NCBI RefSeq assembly: GCF_003182155.1
Contig: NZ_QGTG01000007.1
Location: 248,001 to 312,000 of the forward strand
DNA length: 64,000 nucleotides
Origin: Chitinophaga sp. S165
GTDB lineage: Bacteria; Bacteroidota; Bacteroidia; Chitinophagales; Chitinophagaceae
Direction: 5' to 3'
The position numbers were made by a program, and so were the translations under genes. Position 1 is the first letter of the stretch. Each line of letters starts with the position of its first letter. The notes under the pieces were generated by a model. It ran no database searches, was not told where the DNA came from, and saw nothing but the letters and a program-made list of their open reading frames with translations. This document shows, piece after piece, positions 8,827-17,562 of the stretch.

Positions 8827-9867
8827 ATGATGAGTGCTACGATTGATAAGGGCCTGATAGCACGGCGGCGTTATTTTTATGCAGCCTACTGGGTGATGGT
8901 CACCCTCATTTTTTTATATGACCGTACCTATCTGATCCAGAAAGCTGGTCTGCCTAATTTTTTCATCTGCGCCGTGGTAAGGGTATCTCTTCTTATCGCC
9001 CTTGCCTGGGCTAACATTCACTGGCTCATTCCCCGTTATCTTTTGCAACGCAGGTATGGCGGGTACTTTGTGTGGGTGCTGCTATTAGTGCTGGGTTATC
9101 TGGTGTTACAGAGCCTTTACGACTATTACCTGTTCGGATATGTGCTAGGCCCAAATAGTAATGCTAAGCTCTCTACTTCGCTGATCTATAATTTTACACA
9201 TACTTCCTTGTACTTGCTACTGACCATTGCGTTGAAATTCAGTATGGACTGGTATGAACAAAAGAAACAATTACAGGAGATACAGGTTGAAAAGCTACAG
9301 GCAGAGGTGAACTATCTCCGTTCACAGGTAAATCCGCACTTCCTCTTTAATGCATTGAACAACCTATATGCGCTGACCCTGAAGAAATCGGACGAGGCGC
9401 CGGAGGTGGTATTGAAGCTGGCAGAGCTGATGGAATATATGTTGTATGAAAGTGAAGATGCTTTTGTACCGCTGGAGAAGGAGATTAACTATCTGAAAAA
9501 TTATCTGGAACTGGAAAAGATCAGGCAGGGAAATAATGCAGACATCCGTTTAACGGTGGAAGGGAATATGGATAAGTGCTGGGTGCCTCCGTTCCTGATA
9601 CTGCCGCTGGTAGAAAATGCTTTTAAGCATGGTGTGAACAGAGCGGTGCATAACGCTTACCTGTTCATCTCTGTTCATATTGCAGATGATCTTGAAATAC
9701 GCATTGAGAACAATAAGGGCAACACCCAGCGAGCTGCAAATAATGGCGGTATTGGGCTGTTAAATCTGAAGAAGCGATTGGAGTTGTTGTATCCGGGTAA
9801 ACATGTACTGGAGATTGTTGAAGCACCGGATAGCTATGCTGTACACCTGAAAATTAACATGTCATGA
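8827..9867 (+). CDS. LytS/YehU-type sensor histidine kinase
   Basis: About 346 aa from the ATG at 8827 (a second ATG follows at 8830; an upstream TTG in frame at 8761 is less likely). Four hydrophobic segments fill residues about 10-140, then a short coiled coil, then the His_kinase domain with the phospho-acceptor in SQVNPHFLFNALNNL. The ATPase part has PPFLILPLVENAFKHG (N box) and GGIGLLNLKKRL (G box). The sensor part has no periplasmic domain. The stop overlaps the LytTR regulator gene by 4 bp, so the two are a translationally coupled two-component pair. Confidence 0.92.
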   Translation: MMSATIDKGLIARRRYFYAAYWVMVTLIFLYDRTYLIQKAGLPNFFICAVVRVSLLIALAWANIHWLIPRYLLQRRYGGYFVWVLLLVLGYLVLQSLYDYYLFGYVLGPNSNAKLSTSLIYNFTHTSLYLLLTIALKFSMDWYEQKKQLQEIQVEKLQAEVNYLRSQVNPHFLFNALNNLYALTLKKSDEAPEVVLKLAELMEYMLYESEDAFVPLEKEINYLKNYLELEKIRQGNNADIRLTVEGNMDKCWVPPFLILPLVENAFKHGVNRAVHNAYLFISVHIADDLEIRIENNKGNTQRAANNGGIGLLNLKKRLELLYPGKHVLEIVEAPDSYAVHLKINMS

Positions 9868-10571
9868 TGAAATGTGTGCTCATAGACGATGAACCCCTGG
9901 CTCGCGAAATACTGGAAGGCTATATAGCGCGGCATGAGACTATTGAGCTTGCCGGCAGTTTTAGCAATGCGCTGGAAGGAGCGGAGTTCCTGAAACATTG
10001 TGCAGTGGATGTATTATTTCTTGATATTGAAATGCCGGAAATAAGCGGAATAGATTTTCTCAGATCTTTATCGCAACCGCCGATCACTGTATTTACAACC
10101 GCTTTCCGCGATTATGCATTTGAAGGTTATGAGCTGGGTGTGATCGATTTTTTATTAAAGCCTATTTCATACGATCGTTTCCGGAAGGCGATCGATAAGA
10201 TCAAAGAGTTTTTATCATTAGAGAAAGACGATGCTAATCTGGAGACCAGTGGCGATATCCCGACATTCATTTTTGTGAAAAGCGGTGTACAGAAAATAAA
10301 GCTGTTTTTCGCAGATGTTACATATATACAGGGGCTGAAGGACTATGCCATTATCCATGCATCAACAGGCAGGATCGTAATCAAAGGCTCCATCAAATCT
10401 ATGCAGGAACTTTTCCCGGAAACACTTTTCATACGGGTACATAAATCATTTATTGTGGCGAAAGATAAGATCAGGCGGGTGGAGAAAAACAGGATAATTA
10501 TTGCCGACCAGCAGATACCGGTTGGCAGGAATTATAAAGCAGTTATGGACAAGCTGATCACCGGTCATTAA
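9864..10571 (+). CDS. LytTR family response regulator
   Basis: 235 aa. The receiver domain (residues 1-120) shows the acidic pair in LIDDEPLAR, the phospho-acceptor Asp in DVLFLDIEMPEISG and the Lys in FLLKPISYDRF. The C-terminal LytTR DNA-binding domain (about 135-235) has FVKSGVQKIKLFFADVTYIQ at its start and FIRVHKSFIVAKDKI. It acts with the overlapping kinase. LytTR proteins bind pairs of short direct repeats about two helical turns apart; such a pair lies just after this gene at 10575-10601, before the small exported protein gene. Confidence 0.94.
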   Translation: MMKCVLIDDEPLAREILEGYIARHETIELAGSFSNALEGAEFLKHCAVDVLFLDIEMPEISGIDFLRSLSQPPITVFTTAFRDYAFEGYELGVIDFLLKPISYDRFRKAIDKIKEFLSLEKDDANLETSGDIPTFIFVKSGVQKIKLFFADVTYIQGLKDYAIIHASTGRIVIKGSIKSMQELFPETLFIRVHKSFIVAKDKIRRVEKNRIIIADQQIPVGRNYKAVMDKLITGH

Positions 10572-10574
10572 GGC

Positions 10575-10601
10575 GTTGGTATATTATTCCCGTTGTTGGT
10601 A
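10575..10601 (+). promoter_or_regulatory. Direct repeat, candidate LytTR-binding site
   Basis: GTTGGTA occurs at 10575-10581 and again at 10595-10601, a 20-bp period. LytTR regulators are known to recognise GTT-cored direct repeats about two turns apart. The flanks match the AgrA-type consensus only partly. Placement between the regulator gene and the next gene suggests that gene is the target. Confidence 0.35.
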
Positions 10602-10681
10602 GACTAATTTTTTACTCCTTTGGTTTTTGGTCTAGTATTGTCTTCAGATACTACCAATTCATTCACTAAAAAAGAATTGCC

Positions 10682-11134
10682 ATGAAGCATACAACATTCA
10701 AGCAACCGTTGTTAAAATTGTTAGCGCTGGTCGTACTCTGTATTGCCGTATTTGGTTTTACCGCAAACAGGGGACTGGACAGATATGAGATCTATCTCAA
10801 TAACAAGCTTATTTTGAAACAGGCAGTGAACGATCCGCTCGTGCTGAGGAAATTGCAGCTGGACAAAGCAGATGAAAACGACCGTCTGCGTATCGTCTAT
10901 ATCCATTGTACCAATAAAGGCATTGGTACAGGCCGGAGCATCGTTATAAAAGATGAAAAAGGGGATGTGTTGAAGAAATGGACATTTAAGGATGATGAGA
11001 AAAACATGGAGATATCAGTAAAAGAGTTGTTACAGGTAGAAAAGCAACATCAGGGAAGTGATCTCAGTTTGCGTTATGTGGCGAAGGAATTATATGAACC
11101 GGAAATGTTGCTGGCGTCAGTCAGGTTTAAATAG
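10682..11134 (+). CDS. Small exported protein of unknown function
   Basis: 150 aa. A hydrophobic stretch at residues about 12-27 (LLALVVLCIAVFGFTANRG) looks like a signal peptide, so the product is probably periplasmic or surface-exposed. The mature part is a single small domain with alternating beta-like strands (YEIYLNNKLILKQAV, LRIVYIHCTNKGIGTGRSI, then VLKKWTF) and no motif I recognise. It follows the LytS/LytTR pair after 110 bp that contain a candidate LytTR site, and it ends in its own terminator. It is likely the output of that two-component system; its function is unknown. Confidence 0.75.
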   Translation: MKHTTFKQPLLKLLALVVLCIAVFGFTANRGLDRYEIYLNNKLILKQAVNDPLVLRKLQLDKADENDRLRIVYIHCTNKGIGTGRSIVIKDEKGDVLKKWTFKDDEKNMEISVKELLQVEKQHQGSDLSLRYVAKELYEPEMLLASVRFK

Positions 11135-11156
11135 CTTTTTACTCAGGGTTATATAT

Positions 11157-11194
11157 AAAGGGTACATGGTCTGGAGGCTATGTACCTTTTTTTT
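11157..11194 (+). terminator. Rho-independent terminator
   Basis: Stem 11157-11169 pairs with 11178-11190 (two G-U pairs), and the T-run (11187-11194) forms the 3' side and tail. It ends the LytS/LytTR-linked gene. Confidence 0.8.
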
Positions 11195-11219
11195 GTGATC
11201 CAATGAGTCACGAAAAAAC

Positions 11220-11263
11220 ATCGAAATACAGAACAATTATTCGTCATTTGGCGAAATATAGTG
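11220..11263 (+). promoter_or_regulatory. Pair of candidate enhancer (UAS) sites, locus A
   Basis: Two related 14-bp sites of the form NNCG-AAATAY-AG.. lie at 11220-11233 and 11250-11263. Their centres (11226.5 and 11256.5) are exactly 30 bp apart. The proximal site carries AAATATAGTG. They precede the -24/-12 promoter at 11319-11334; the proximal centre is 64 bp from its GG. The same layout recurs at two other loci in this window. Confidence 0.6.
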
Positions 11264-11318
11264 TAACGGATTCTTGTTACTTTTTTATAAGTAGTTGATA
11301 TTTAATCGTTTGTTTAGC

Positions 11319-11334
11319 TGGCCCGCCACTTGCT
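11319..11334 (+). promoter_or_regulatory. Sigma-54 (-24/-12) promoter, locus A
   Basis: TGGCCCGCCACTTGCT matches the consensus TGGCACGN4TTGCW at all fixed positions but one, with GG (11320-11321) and GC (11332-11333) at the required 10-nt separation. It would drive the unknown gene at 11521 and the alpha/beta hydrolase behind it, with a leader of about 175 nt. Confidence 0.7.
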
Positions 11335-11520
11335 TTCTTAGGCCGTATCTGGCCAACATATCGTAATTGCCAGAGTTTTTATAAGCAACGGGATTTATTG
11401 TCACCAGGGAGCACCTACTCCTGGCTTACTCTCCGCTTTGCGAAATGCAGAGCAGGGAAGACTTTGTTGCCTGCAAACGGATTTCGGACATCTTGGTTTA
11501 TAAACTTAAAACGAGCAGCT

Positions 11521-12504
11521 ATGTACCTAATAAATAATGAACCTAACGCGGGGGCCTTACTGACAAAACTGGCGGGTAGTATTCAGGATTTTAACGAATC
11601 AGTAGATCTGTACCTAAATCATATGAAGGAGTATGAGGTTTTCAATCCCTTTCGCGGTGATGTGCGTGGAAGTTCCATGGGAATCGATAAACCAATTCCC
11701 TACAAGTTCTGGGAAAGACTGGGGATCCGCCATTTGGTATTAAATGCATTCCATAGCAGACAGGAAACTCCAGATCATTGGCATGTAGAAACTGATGGAG
11801 AAGAAACGGCTTACAGATGGAACGACGTAAAGAATGATGAGATCGTGGAAGAGCTTAAGACACTTTTCAGGTGCAGTTCGATCATTCAGTTTGCAGAGTG
11901 GGCAAGCGTTGCAGGAGCTTCCGATTTTTGGGACGGACTATTTTATGATGTAATAGAACCACTTGGCAAGCGGAATTTTGAATTCGTATTTCATCTGGGC
12001 GATATCTCAAGAAGGTTCGTATTCGAAGTAGATGAGGTCCTTGATATAATAGGACAGTATTCTGAGTATGGAAGGGTAACACTGGTACTTGACAATAACG
12101 AGGCAGACAAATTGTGGACAAAGCTGAACGGGATTGTATACGATGAAGCTGTTTCTGCTACCAGGTTACATGCGGCGAGGGAAAGGTACGCGTACATTTT
12201 TAATACGATGAAAGTGGACTCGCTGGTCGTGCTTTCTTCTAACCGGGCATCACATTTTTCCAGGGGAGAGCAATCCCAGTTCGGTGGCAGATCGTTCGAG
12301 AATATTTATATCCCCCGGTATGGGAAAGACTTTTTTGATGCAGGTTACCGGCTGGGGATGTTGCTTCAACTGGAAACGGCTCATTGTATTGCGTTAGGTC
12401 AGGTAGTTTCAGGTGCATATGTGAAGAATGAAGGCTGGCCCGGCTCAAAAGTTCTGCTTACTTATATAGAAGACTGGATAGAGGAAATGTCTTCTGGTTA
12501 TTAA
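11521..12504 (+). CDS. Unknown protein, first gene of a predicted sigma-54 operon
   Basis: 327 aa from the ATG at 11521. An upstream in-frame start at 11398 would add 41 residues that look non-coding. No signal peptide and no membrane segment, so probably cytoplasmic. I do not recognise a domain. Visible features include YKFWERLGIRHLVLNAFHSR near residue 60, two aromatic-rich stretches (FWDGLFYD, FVFHLGDISRRFVFEVDEV) and a C-terminal IEDWIEEM. It is preceded by a strong -24/-12 promoter and paired enhancer-like sites. It is followed after 25 bp by an alpha/beta hydrolase gene and then a terminator, so the two probably form an operon under the activator at 14033. Confidence 0.75.
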   Translation: MYLINNEPNAGALLTKLAGSIQDFNESVDLYLNHMKEYEVFNPFRGDVRGSSMGIDKPIPYKFWERLGIRHLVLNAFHSRQETPDHWHVETDGEETAYRWNDVKNDEIVEELKTLFRCSSIIQFAEWASVAGASDFWDGLFYDVIEPLGKRNFEFVFHLGDISRRFVFEVDEVLDIIGQYSEYGRVTLVLDNNEADKLWTKLNGIVYDEAVSATRLHAARERYAYIFNTMKVDSLVVLSSNRASHFSRGEQSQFGGRSFENIYIPRYGKDFFDAGYRLGMLLQLETAHCIALGQVVSGAYVKNEGWPGSKVLLTYIEDWIEEMSSGY

Positions 12505-12529
12505 TCACCCCTTATAATTAAAAAAAATC

Positions 12530-13306
12530 ATGAACATTATTAAAAAGCTTATGTCGGTAGCGTTAATCGCGGGAATTGCATTTTTATCATTAGTGCAGAA
12601 TGCGCAGGCACAAACAGTGTCAAAAGGTATTAAAAATCTGGTGTTAGTGCATGGGGCGTTTGCCGATGGTTCCAGTTGGGAAAGGGTTATTCCCATCCTT
12701 CAGGCGAAAGGATTTAATGTAATTGCCGTGCAGAACCCGCTTATCTCATTAGAAGAGGATGTGGCGGCTACCAAAAGGGCGATAGCCAGAATGGATGGAC
12801 CGGTATTACTGATAGGACACTCATATGGTGGAATGGTGATCACGGAAGCAGGGAATGATCCGAAGGTAAAGGGGCTGGTATATGTTTGTTCTTTAGTGCC
12901 TGACGAGGGTCAGTCTGTAGGAGACGTTACATCCGCATTCCCTCCGGGGCCGGGTAGTGCAGAGTTCCAGAAAGATGCATCTGATTTCTTAAACCTGTCA
13001 TCTAAAGGCATCCATGAGCATTTTGCACAGGATCTGCCGGAGAAAGAAAGAAGTGTGATCTATGCTACCCAGACTCCATGGGCAGTAAAGGCCACAATGA
13101 CGAAAGTAACTACAGCGGCATGGAAGACCAGACCATCATGGTTTATTATTGGCTTGGAAGATCATATGGTACCAACTGATCTGGCACGTGCTGAAGCCAA
13201 AATGATCAAGGCAAAGACGTTAGAACTTAAGACCAGTCACGTGCCGATGTTATCGCAGCCAGACAAGGTTGCGGCGTTCATCATTCGCGCAGCTGGTGAA
13301 TTATAG
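12530..13306 (+). CDS. Exported alpha/beta hydrolase
   Basis: 258 aa. A signal peptide (hydrophobic residues about 8-25, cleavage near AQA) sends it to the periplasm. The alpha/beta-hydrolase fold is clear: oxyanion-hole motif LVHGAFADGSSW, nucleophile elbow GHSYGGM (Ser near residue 101), acid in GLEDHMVP and His in TSHVPML near the C-terminus. Members of this family are annotated as esterases or salicylate-esterase-like hydrolases acting on small ester substrates; the substrate here is unknown. It lies 25 bp after the unknown gene at 11521 and is followed by a terminator at 13346. Confidence 0.9.
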   Translation: MNIIKKLMSVALIAGIAFLSLVQNAQAQTVSKGIKNLVLVHGAFADGSSWERVIPILQAKGFNVIAVQNPLISLEEDVAATKRAIARMDGPVLLIGHSYGGMVITEAGNDPKVKGLVYVCSLVPDEGQSVGDVTSAFPPGPGSAEFQKDASDFLNLSSKGIHEHFAQDLPEKERSVIYATQTPWAVKATMTKVTTAAWKTRPSWFIIGLEDHMVPTDLARAEAKMIKAKTLELKTSHVPMLSQPDKVAAFIIRAAGEL

Positions 13307-13345
13307 AAACAGGCCCGCCTGTACAAGGGGACAATTATCAAAGAG

Positions 13346-13376
13346 AAAAATCCGGGATTGGGCTCCCGGATTTTTT
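13346..13376 (+). terminator. Rho-independent terminator after hydrolase gene
   Basis: AATCCGGGA and TCCCGGATT form a stem of about 10 bp around a short loop, followed by six Ts. It separates the hydrolase operon from the HxlR gene. Confidence 0.85.
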
Positions 13377-13413
13377 GAAATATTTCAGACACCTTTTAGA
13401 GCTATTTCACTAA

Positions 13414-13791
13414 ATGAGCTACAATAGAACATCCGTCCTTCACTGCGAGAATACATTTAATGCAGACTGTTCAGTGGAAGCTGCATTGGCTATATTAGGA
13501 GGAAAATGGAAACTGAAGATCTACAAAGCACTCCGGTTTAAGGGAGTATTGCGTTTTAATGAGATGAGAGCGGCTATAAGCGACATCTCTGACAAGACAC
13601 TGGCGGCCCAGCTGAAGGAAATGGAAGCAGATAATCTGATAACAAGACAGGTATATCCACAAGTACCTCCCAAAGTGGAATACCGGCTTACAGAACTTGG
13701 AAAATCACTGGAAGACGTTTTTGAAGCACTGGATGCATGGGGAAAGATCTTTATTAAAGATAAAAACAAACAGATACCTATCGAGGTATAG
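13414..13791 (+). CDS. HxlR family transcriptional regulator
   Basis: 125 aa winged helix-turn-helix protein. CSVEAALAILGGKWKLKIYKAL, RFNEMRAAISDISDKTLAAQLKEME and the wing (PPKVEYRLTELGKSL) are characteristic (quoted by their ends). A cysteine in the DCSVE context is where redox-sensing HxlR members react with quinones or electrophiles. The nearby NmrA-like oxidoreductase and alpha/beta hydrolase are the kinds of genes HxlR proteins control, but that is only context. An ATTTCACT half-site overlaps the start codon region (13404-13411) and is identical to the arm of the palindrome at 17314. Confidence 0.92.
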   Translation: MSYNRTSVLHCENTFNADCSVEAALAILGGKWKLKIYKALRFKGVLRFNEMRAAISDISDKTLAAQLKEMEADNLITRQVYPQVPPKVEYRLTELGKSLEDVFEALDAWGKIFIKDKNKQIPIEV

Positions 13792-14032
13792 ATGCCCCAC
13801 TAGTAATACTGTATGTGACAACCGGAAAAAGCCATATAAGGCAAAGAGGTAATTTGTGAAATGGCATGATGTGTAATCATTGTCAGTGCACAAGATTTTG
13901 ATTTTCAATATAAATTGACTAATTTATAGTACGGAGTAAACTGTTTTGGCAAAATTTGTCCAGATACGGCGTTGTCAGTTGTCATGTATATAAAGCAGTG
14001 AATTTTGAATTTTCAATCTGTCAATTTATAGC

Positions 14033-17000
14033 ATGGAAAAAATGAAGGTTAGTACAACCGCCGGGAACCGGAAAGTAAATGGCCTTACCGTTGAAAATGC
14101 TAGTGAAACATTAGAGCAGCGGATACAGTCATTGGAAAATGAGCGTAGGATACTCCTGGAATTAGGTGACGACATTACAAAGATCAGGGAGAAAGACGAT
14201 CTGATAAAGTTGTTTGCCTCAAGGATCAAGGAGTTATTTCCTTTTTCCCACACCATTATTACTTTAATAGATCTTGAAGCAGGAATATATACCCCATTTC
14301 TACTCGATCACAGTTCTTCACCAATTAAAAACCGTCCGGATTATTCTTCATTGATTGAAGGACGTTTTCCTTTGAATGTACCATTCATTCGGCAAATACT
14401 AAGTAACGACGGACCGACGACCTATATTCTGGAAGATGAGTTGGATGATCCTCAATGTCCGGGGTTTTTGAGCGCCAACTATGAAGCCGGCATCAGGGAG
14501 ATCCTGATGACGCCATTAAAAAGTAAAGGACAACCAATTGCCTTCCTGCATATATATGCAAACGATACCGTCAGTTTCACGCCTGAATTCAAACGGATCA
14601 TCAATGGTATTGCTCCTCAGATCACTAATGCAGTAACCAATATCATAAAAAATGAGGAAGCAAGGCATGAGGAGTGGATCAATGAGGTATTATTGTCATT
14701 GAGCAATGATATGGTAAAAGTGAGGACCCGCCAGGACTTGTTGAAGATCATCAGTTCAGGCCTTAAAGAGGTATTCTCCTTCTCTCACAGTATGATCACA
14801 GTGATGGATGAATCGGAGGAGTGTTATAAGGCTTACCTGGTTGACGAAGAAGCGCGGTTCCGCGAGCTGACGGATGTCGGGGACGCCCTTTCTATACCCA
14901 CGCCTGTTGAGGATGGCATTTATGATATTGCCTCCCTTTATTACAAGCCGCTTGTTTTTAATATGGAGTCTTTCGATATGACCAGGACGCCCATATGGTT
15001 TAAGTTGCATCACGAGGCAGGCGCCCGGGAAATGATCGTGAAGATCCTGGGAGACGAAGGCTCATCCAAGTATAGCCTGATCTTGTTTGCGGACCAGGTG
15101 GGAAGTTTTGGTAAAGAGGCTGTAAACATCATTCAGCGGATATCCGCCCAGCTTTTCACAGTTATCAGTAATATATCTGCCAATGAAGAGATCTTAAAAA
15201 GGGAGAATGAGAAATCGTTCCTGTTAGACTTCAGTAGTGATATTGCGGCTGTGAGAAGCAAGGAGGATCTTGCTGAAGCGGTGAGCAGGTGTTTGCGGAA
15301 ATTAAACCCCGACCTGGGATATGTTATCCGGAGGATCGACGAATGCCAGACCACCATGAGCCACTACATTTGCGATGACACTAATTTTGCAGAGGATGAC
15401 GAAGAGCTGAAGGAAATAATGGCTACAAAATTCCCTATTAAAGATGGATTGCAAGACCGTGTGCTCAATAGTGAAATACCTATTTTCTTCAGTGTGAATT
15501 CCGAGATCAACCGGGGCATCAATGTTAAGTACCTGCATTTCTGGAAAAGGATCGGCCTCCGGACAATGGTCGGTATGACCTTGCGTACCGGTGATACGAA
15601 GCTGGGAGTGTTATGGCTGGGGATCGATGAAATTAATATGCCGCTGTTGCAGGGTATATGTGCACAGATCTCCATTGCCATGCATAACAGTTTGGCAAAT
15701 GAAGAGCTGTTGAGGCGGGAATATGAGCAGGCCTTACTCGTTGAATTCAGTCATAATGTGGCGTCAGTACGTACAAAAGAGGAATTGCAGATTGCCATTT
15801 CAAGTGTATTGCATAAGGTGCTTAACATGAAGCTTGCTATGATCCGTATCCTGGAAGATGACGGCGTTACGCTTACTCCTTATATGTATGACAAAAGCGT
15901 CTTCGAGAAAGATGATAGCATCTTCAAAGCAATGGTTGTAAAGACGCTTAATATTCATGAAGAATCGTCCGCAAGGGTGCTGAACAGTGAAGCGCCGGTT
16001 ATTTTCGATGTTGAGGAGGAGTATCAGCGGGATAACAGGAATCCGTATGTAGAGTTGTGGAGAAGTGCGGGAAAGAAAAAAGTATACGGCGCGCCTTTAC
16101 GTTTCGGAGATGTTACTGTCGGAACACTATGGTTGTTTACAGATGAAATTAACCTTCCTATTATGAAGGGTATTTGTGCACAGATCTCGATAGCTATCTC
16201 AAATATCCGGGCCAATGAAAAAGTCATGGAGTATAAGCAGAAGCTGGAAAGAGAGAATGCTTATCTGAAAGAACAGATCCAGACGATCTACAATTTTTCA
16301 GAGATAGTGGGAAGTGGCGCTGAGATGCAGAAGGTATATCATCTCATAACGAACGTCGCGGATTCAGGGTCAACAGTGCTTTTAACAGGCGAAACAGGCA
16401 CTGGTAAGGAATTGATAGCGAGGGCCATTCATAATGCATCTCCACGCAAGAGTAAGTTAATGGTAAAGGTTAACTGCGCGGCCTTGCCTGCTCATCTTAT
16501 AGAAAGCGAACTTTTCGGTCATGAAAAAGGTGCCTTCACAGGTGCGATAGATCGGCGGATCGGCAAGTTCGAGCTGGCTAATAACAGTACTTTGTTTTTG
16601 GATGAGATAGGGGAGATGCCGCTGGAGTTACAGGTTAAATTGTTACGTGTGCTACAGGAGCGGGAGTTAGAGCGAATTGGCGGCAGAACGACTATCAAAG
16701 TGGATGTACGTGTAATAGCAGCTACTAACCGTGACCTGGAAGCGGAAGTGCAGGCCGGCCGTTTCAGATCTGATCTTTATTACCGGTTGAATGTGTTTCC
16801 GATCGGTTTGCCTCCGTTAAGAGAACGGCAGGAAGACATCGAGCCATTGGTTAATTTCTTCGTTGCCAAATTCAGTAAGAATAGCGGTAAGAAGGTAGCC
16901 GGTGTTTCTCCGCAGGTATTGCAGGAATTGAAGTACTATCCGTGGCCGGGTAACGTCAGGGAGCTCGAACACCTGATAGAAAGAAGTATCCTCTTGTGCG

Positions 17001-17242
17001 ACGGTCCGCTGCTAAAGGAGATCCATTTACCACGGCGTGAGGAAACTAAGCCAATGCAGGGTTTCTATAACGTAACACTGGAGCAGATAGAGCGTTCTTA
17101 TATCATTGATGTCCTGAAACGATGCAGCGGTAAAATTTCCGGCATTGGTGGGGCTGCTGAAATACTGGAACTGCCCAGTACAACGCTTCATTCCAAGATG
17201 AAAAAACTGGGTATCACGAAGGTGGATTATTTTATAAAATAA
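14033..17242 (+). CDS. Sigma-54-dependent transcriptional activator with four GAF-like sensor domains
   Basis: 1069 aa. The N-terminal two thirds is four related GAF-like segments (residues about 35-205, 215-390, 400-560, 575-735). Each starts with a helix like the AAVRSKEDL or SVRTKEELQ stretches, and segments 3 and 4 share GICAQISIA. A coiled coil (about 735-757) leads to the AAA+ domain: Walker A GETGTGKE near 785, the sigma-54-contacting loop GAFTGA near 832, Walker B LFLDEIGEM near 855 and the arginine finger region in FRSDLYYRLNVFP. The C-terminus has a Fis-type helix-turn-helix (GAAEILELPSTTLHSKMKKLG). There is no receiver domain, so it should sense small molecules directly. Three -24/-12 promoters within 10 kb are its likely targets. 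Confidence 0.95.
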   Translation: MEKMKVSTTAGNRKVNGLTVENASETLEQRIQSLENERRILLELGDDITKIREKDDLIKLFASRIKELFPFSHTIITLIDLEAGIYTPFLLDHSSSPIKNRPDYSSLIEGRFPLNVPFIRQILSNDGPTTYILEDELDDPQCPGFLSANYEAGIREILMTPLKSKGQPIAFLHIYANDTVSFTPEFKRIINGIAPQITNAVTNIIKNEEARHEEWINEVLLSLSNDMVKVRTRQDLLKIISSGLKEVFSFSHSMITVMDESEECYKAYLVDEEARFRELTDVGDALSIPTPVEDGIYDIASLYYKPLVFNMESFDMTRTPIWFKLHHEAGAREMIVKILGDEGSSKYSLILFADQVGSFGKEAVNIIQRISAQLFTVISNISANEEILKRENEKSFLLDFSSDIAAVRSKEDLAEAVSRCLRKLNPDLGYVIRRIDECQTTMSHYICDDTNFAEDDEELKEIMATKFPIKDGLQDRVLNSEIPIFFSVNSEINRGINVKYLHFWKRIGLRTMVGMTLRTGDTKLGVLWLGIDEINMPLLQGICAQISIAMHNSLANEELLRREYEQALLVEFSHNVASVRTKEELQIAISSVLHKVLNMKLAMIRILEDDGVTLTPYMYDKSVFEKDDSIFKAMVVKTLNIHEESSARVLNSEAPVIFDVEEEYQRDNRNPYVELWRSAGKKKVYGAPLRFGDVTVGTLWLFTDEINLPIMKGICAQISIAISNIRANEKVMEYKQKLERENAYLKEQIQTIYNFSEIVGSGAEMQKVYHLITNVADSGSTVLLTGETGTGKELIARAIHNASPRKSKLMVKVNCAALPAHLIESELFGHEKGAFTGAIDRRIGKFELANNSTLFLDEIGEMPLELQVKLLRVLQERELERIGGRTTIKVDVRVIAATNRDLEAEVQAGRFRSDLYYRLNVFPIGLPPLRERQEDIEPLVNFFVAKFSKNSGKKVAGVSPQVLQELKYYPWPGNVRELEHLIERSILLCDGPLLKEIHLPRREETKPMQGFYNVTLEQIERSYIIDVLKRCSGKISGIGGAAEILELPSTTLHSKMKKLGITKVDYFIK

Positions 17243-17266
17243 CCTGTTGGTAGAGATAAAATGAGA

Positions 17267-17297
17267 GGCTGGAACTTACGTGGTTCCGGCCTTTTTT
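17267..17297 (+). terminator. Rho-independent terminator after sigma-54 activator gene
   Basis: A 9-bp stem (17267-17275 with 17283-17291, one G-U pair) and a run of six Ts. Confidence 0.85.
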
Positions 17298-17313
17298 ATT
17301 CATGTAAATAACG

Positions 17314-17361
17314 ATTTCACTGTATTTAGTGAAATAAGAAGAGAATCCACTTAATACAGTG
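17314..17361 (+). promoter_or_regulatory. Pair of candidate enhancer (UAS) palindromes, locus B
   Basis: The distal site is a perfect palindrome, ATTTCACT-N6-AGTGAAAT (17314-17335). The proximal is CACT-N6-AGTG (17348-17361). Their centres, 17324.5 and 17354.5, are 30 bp apart. The proximal centre is 64 bp from the GG of the -24/-12 promoter at 17417. These are the best-conserved copies of the site in the window. Confidence 0.7.
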
Positions 17362-17416
17362 AACAGAGATAGTGTGTTTTTTGTTTAATCGATTGATTAG
17401 TAATTACTTGACTGTA

Positions 17417-17432
17417 TGGCATCTTGATTGCA
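17417..17432 (+). promoter_or_regulatory. Sigma-54 (-24/-12) promoter, locus B
   Basis: TGGCATCTTGATTGCA carries TGGCA and TTGCA with GG (17418-17419) and GC (17430-17431) separated by 10 nt, as the consensus requires. It would start transcription near 17443, about 120 nt before the NmrA-like gene. Confidence 0.7.
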
Positions 17433-17562
17433 AAATACTAGCAGATCAGCGAACGGTAAATGGACTCCCAACTATCCGGCACAGGAACGGAGGAATACCG
17501 AAAACAGATAAAACAGAATTTATTAACTCCTGCCTGAATACAGGCTTACAAAAACTGAAATT

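Noticed and set aside
13404..13416. ATTTCACT half-site overlapping the HxlR start codon
   Set aside because: It matches one arm of the locus B palindrome, but there is no second site 30 bp away and no -24/-12 promoter at 64 bp, so I do not count it as a fourth sigma-54 locus. It could instead be an HxlR site.
13946..13961. TTGGCAAAATTTGTCC upstream of the sigma-54 activator gene
   Set aside because: It has TGGCA but lacks TTGC at the -12 distance; not a valid sigma-54 promoter.
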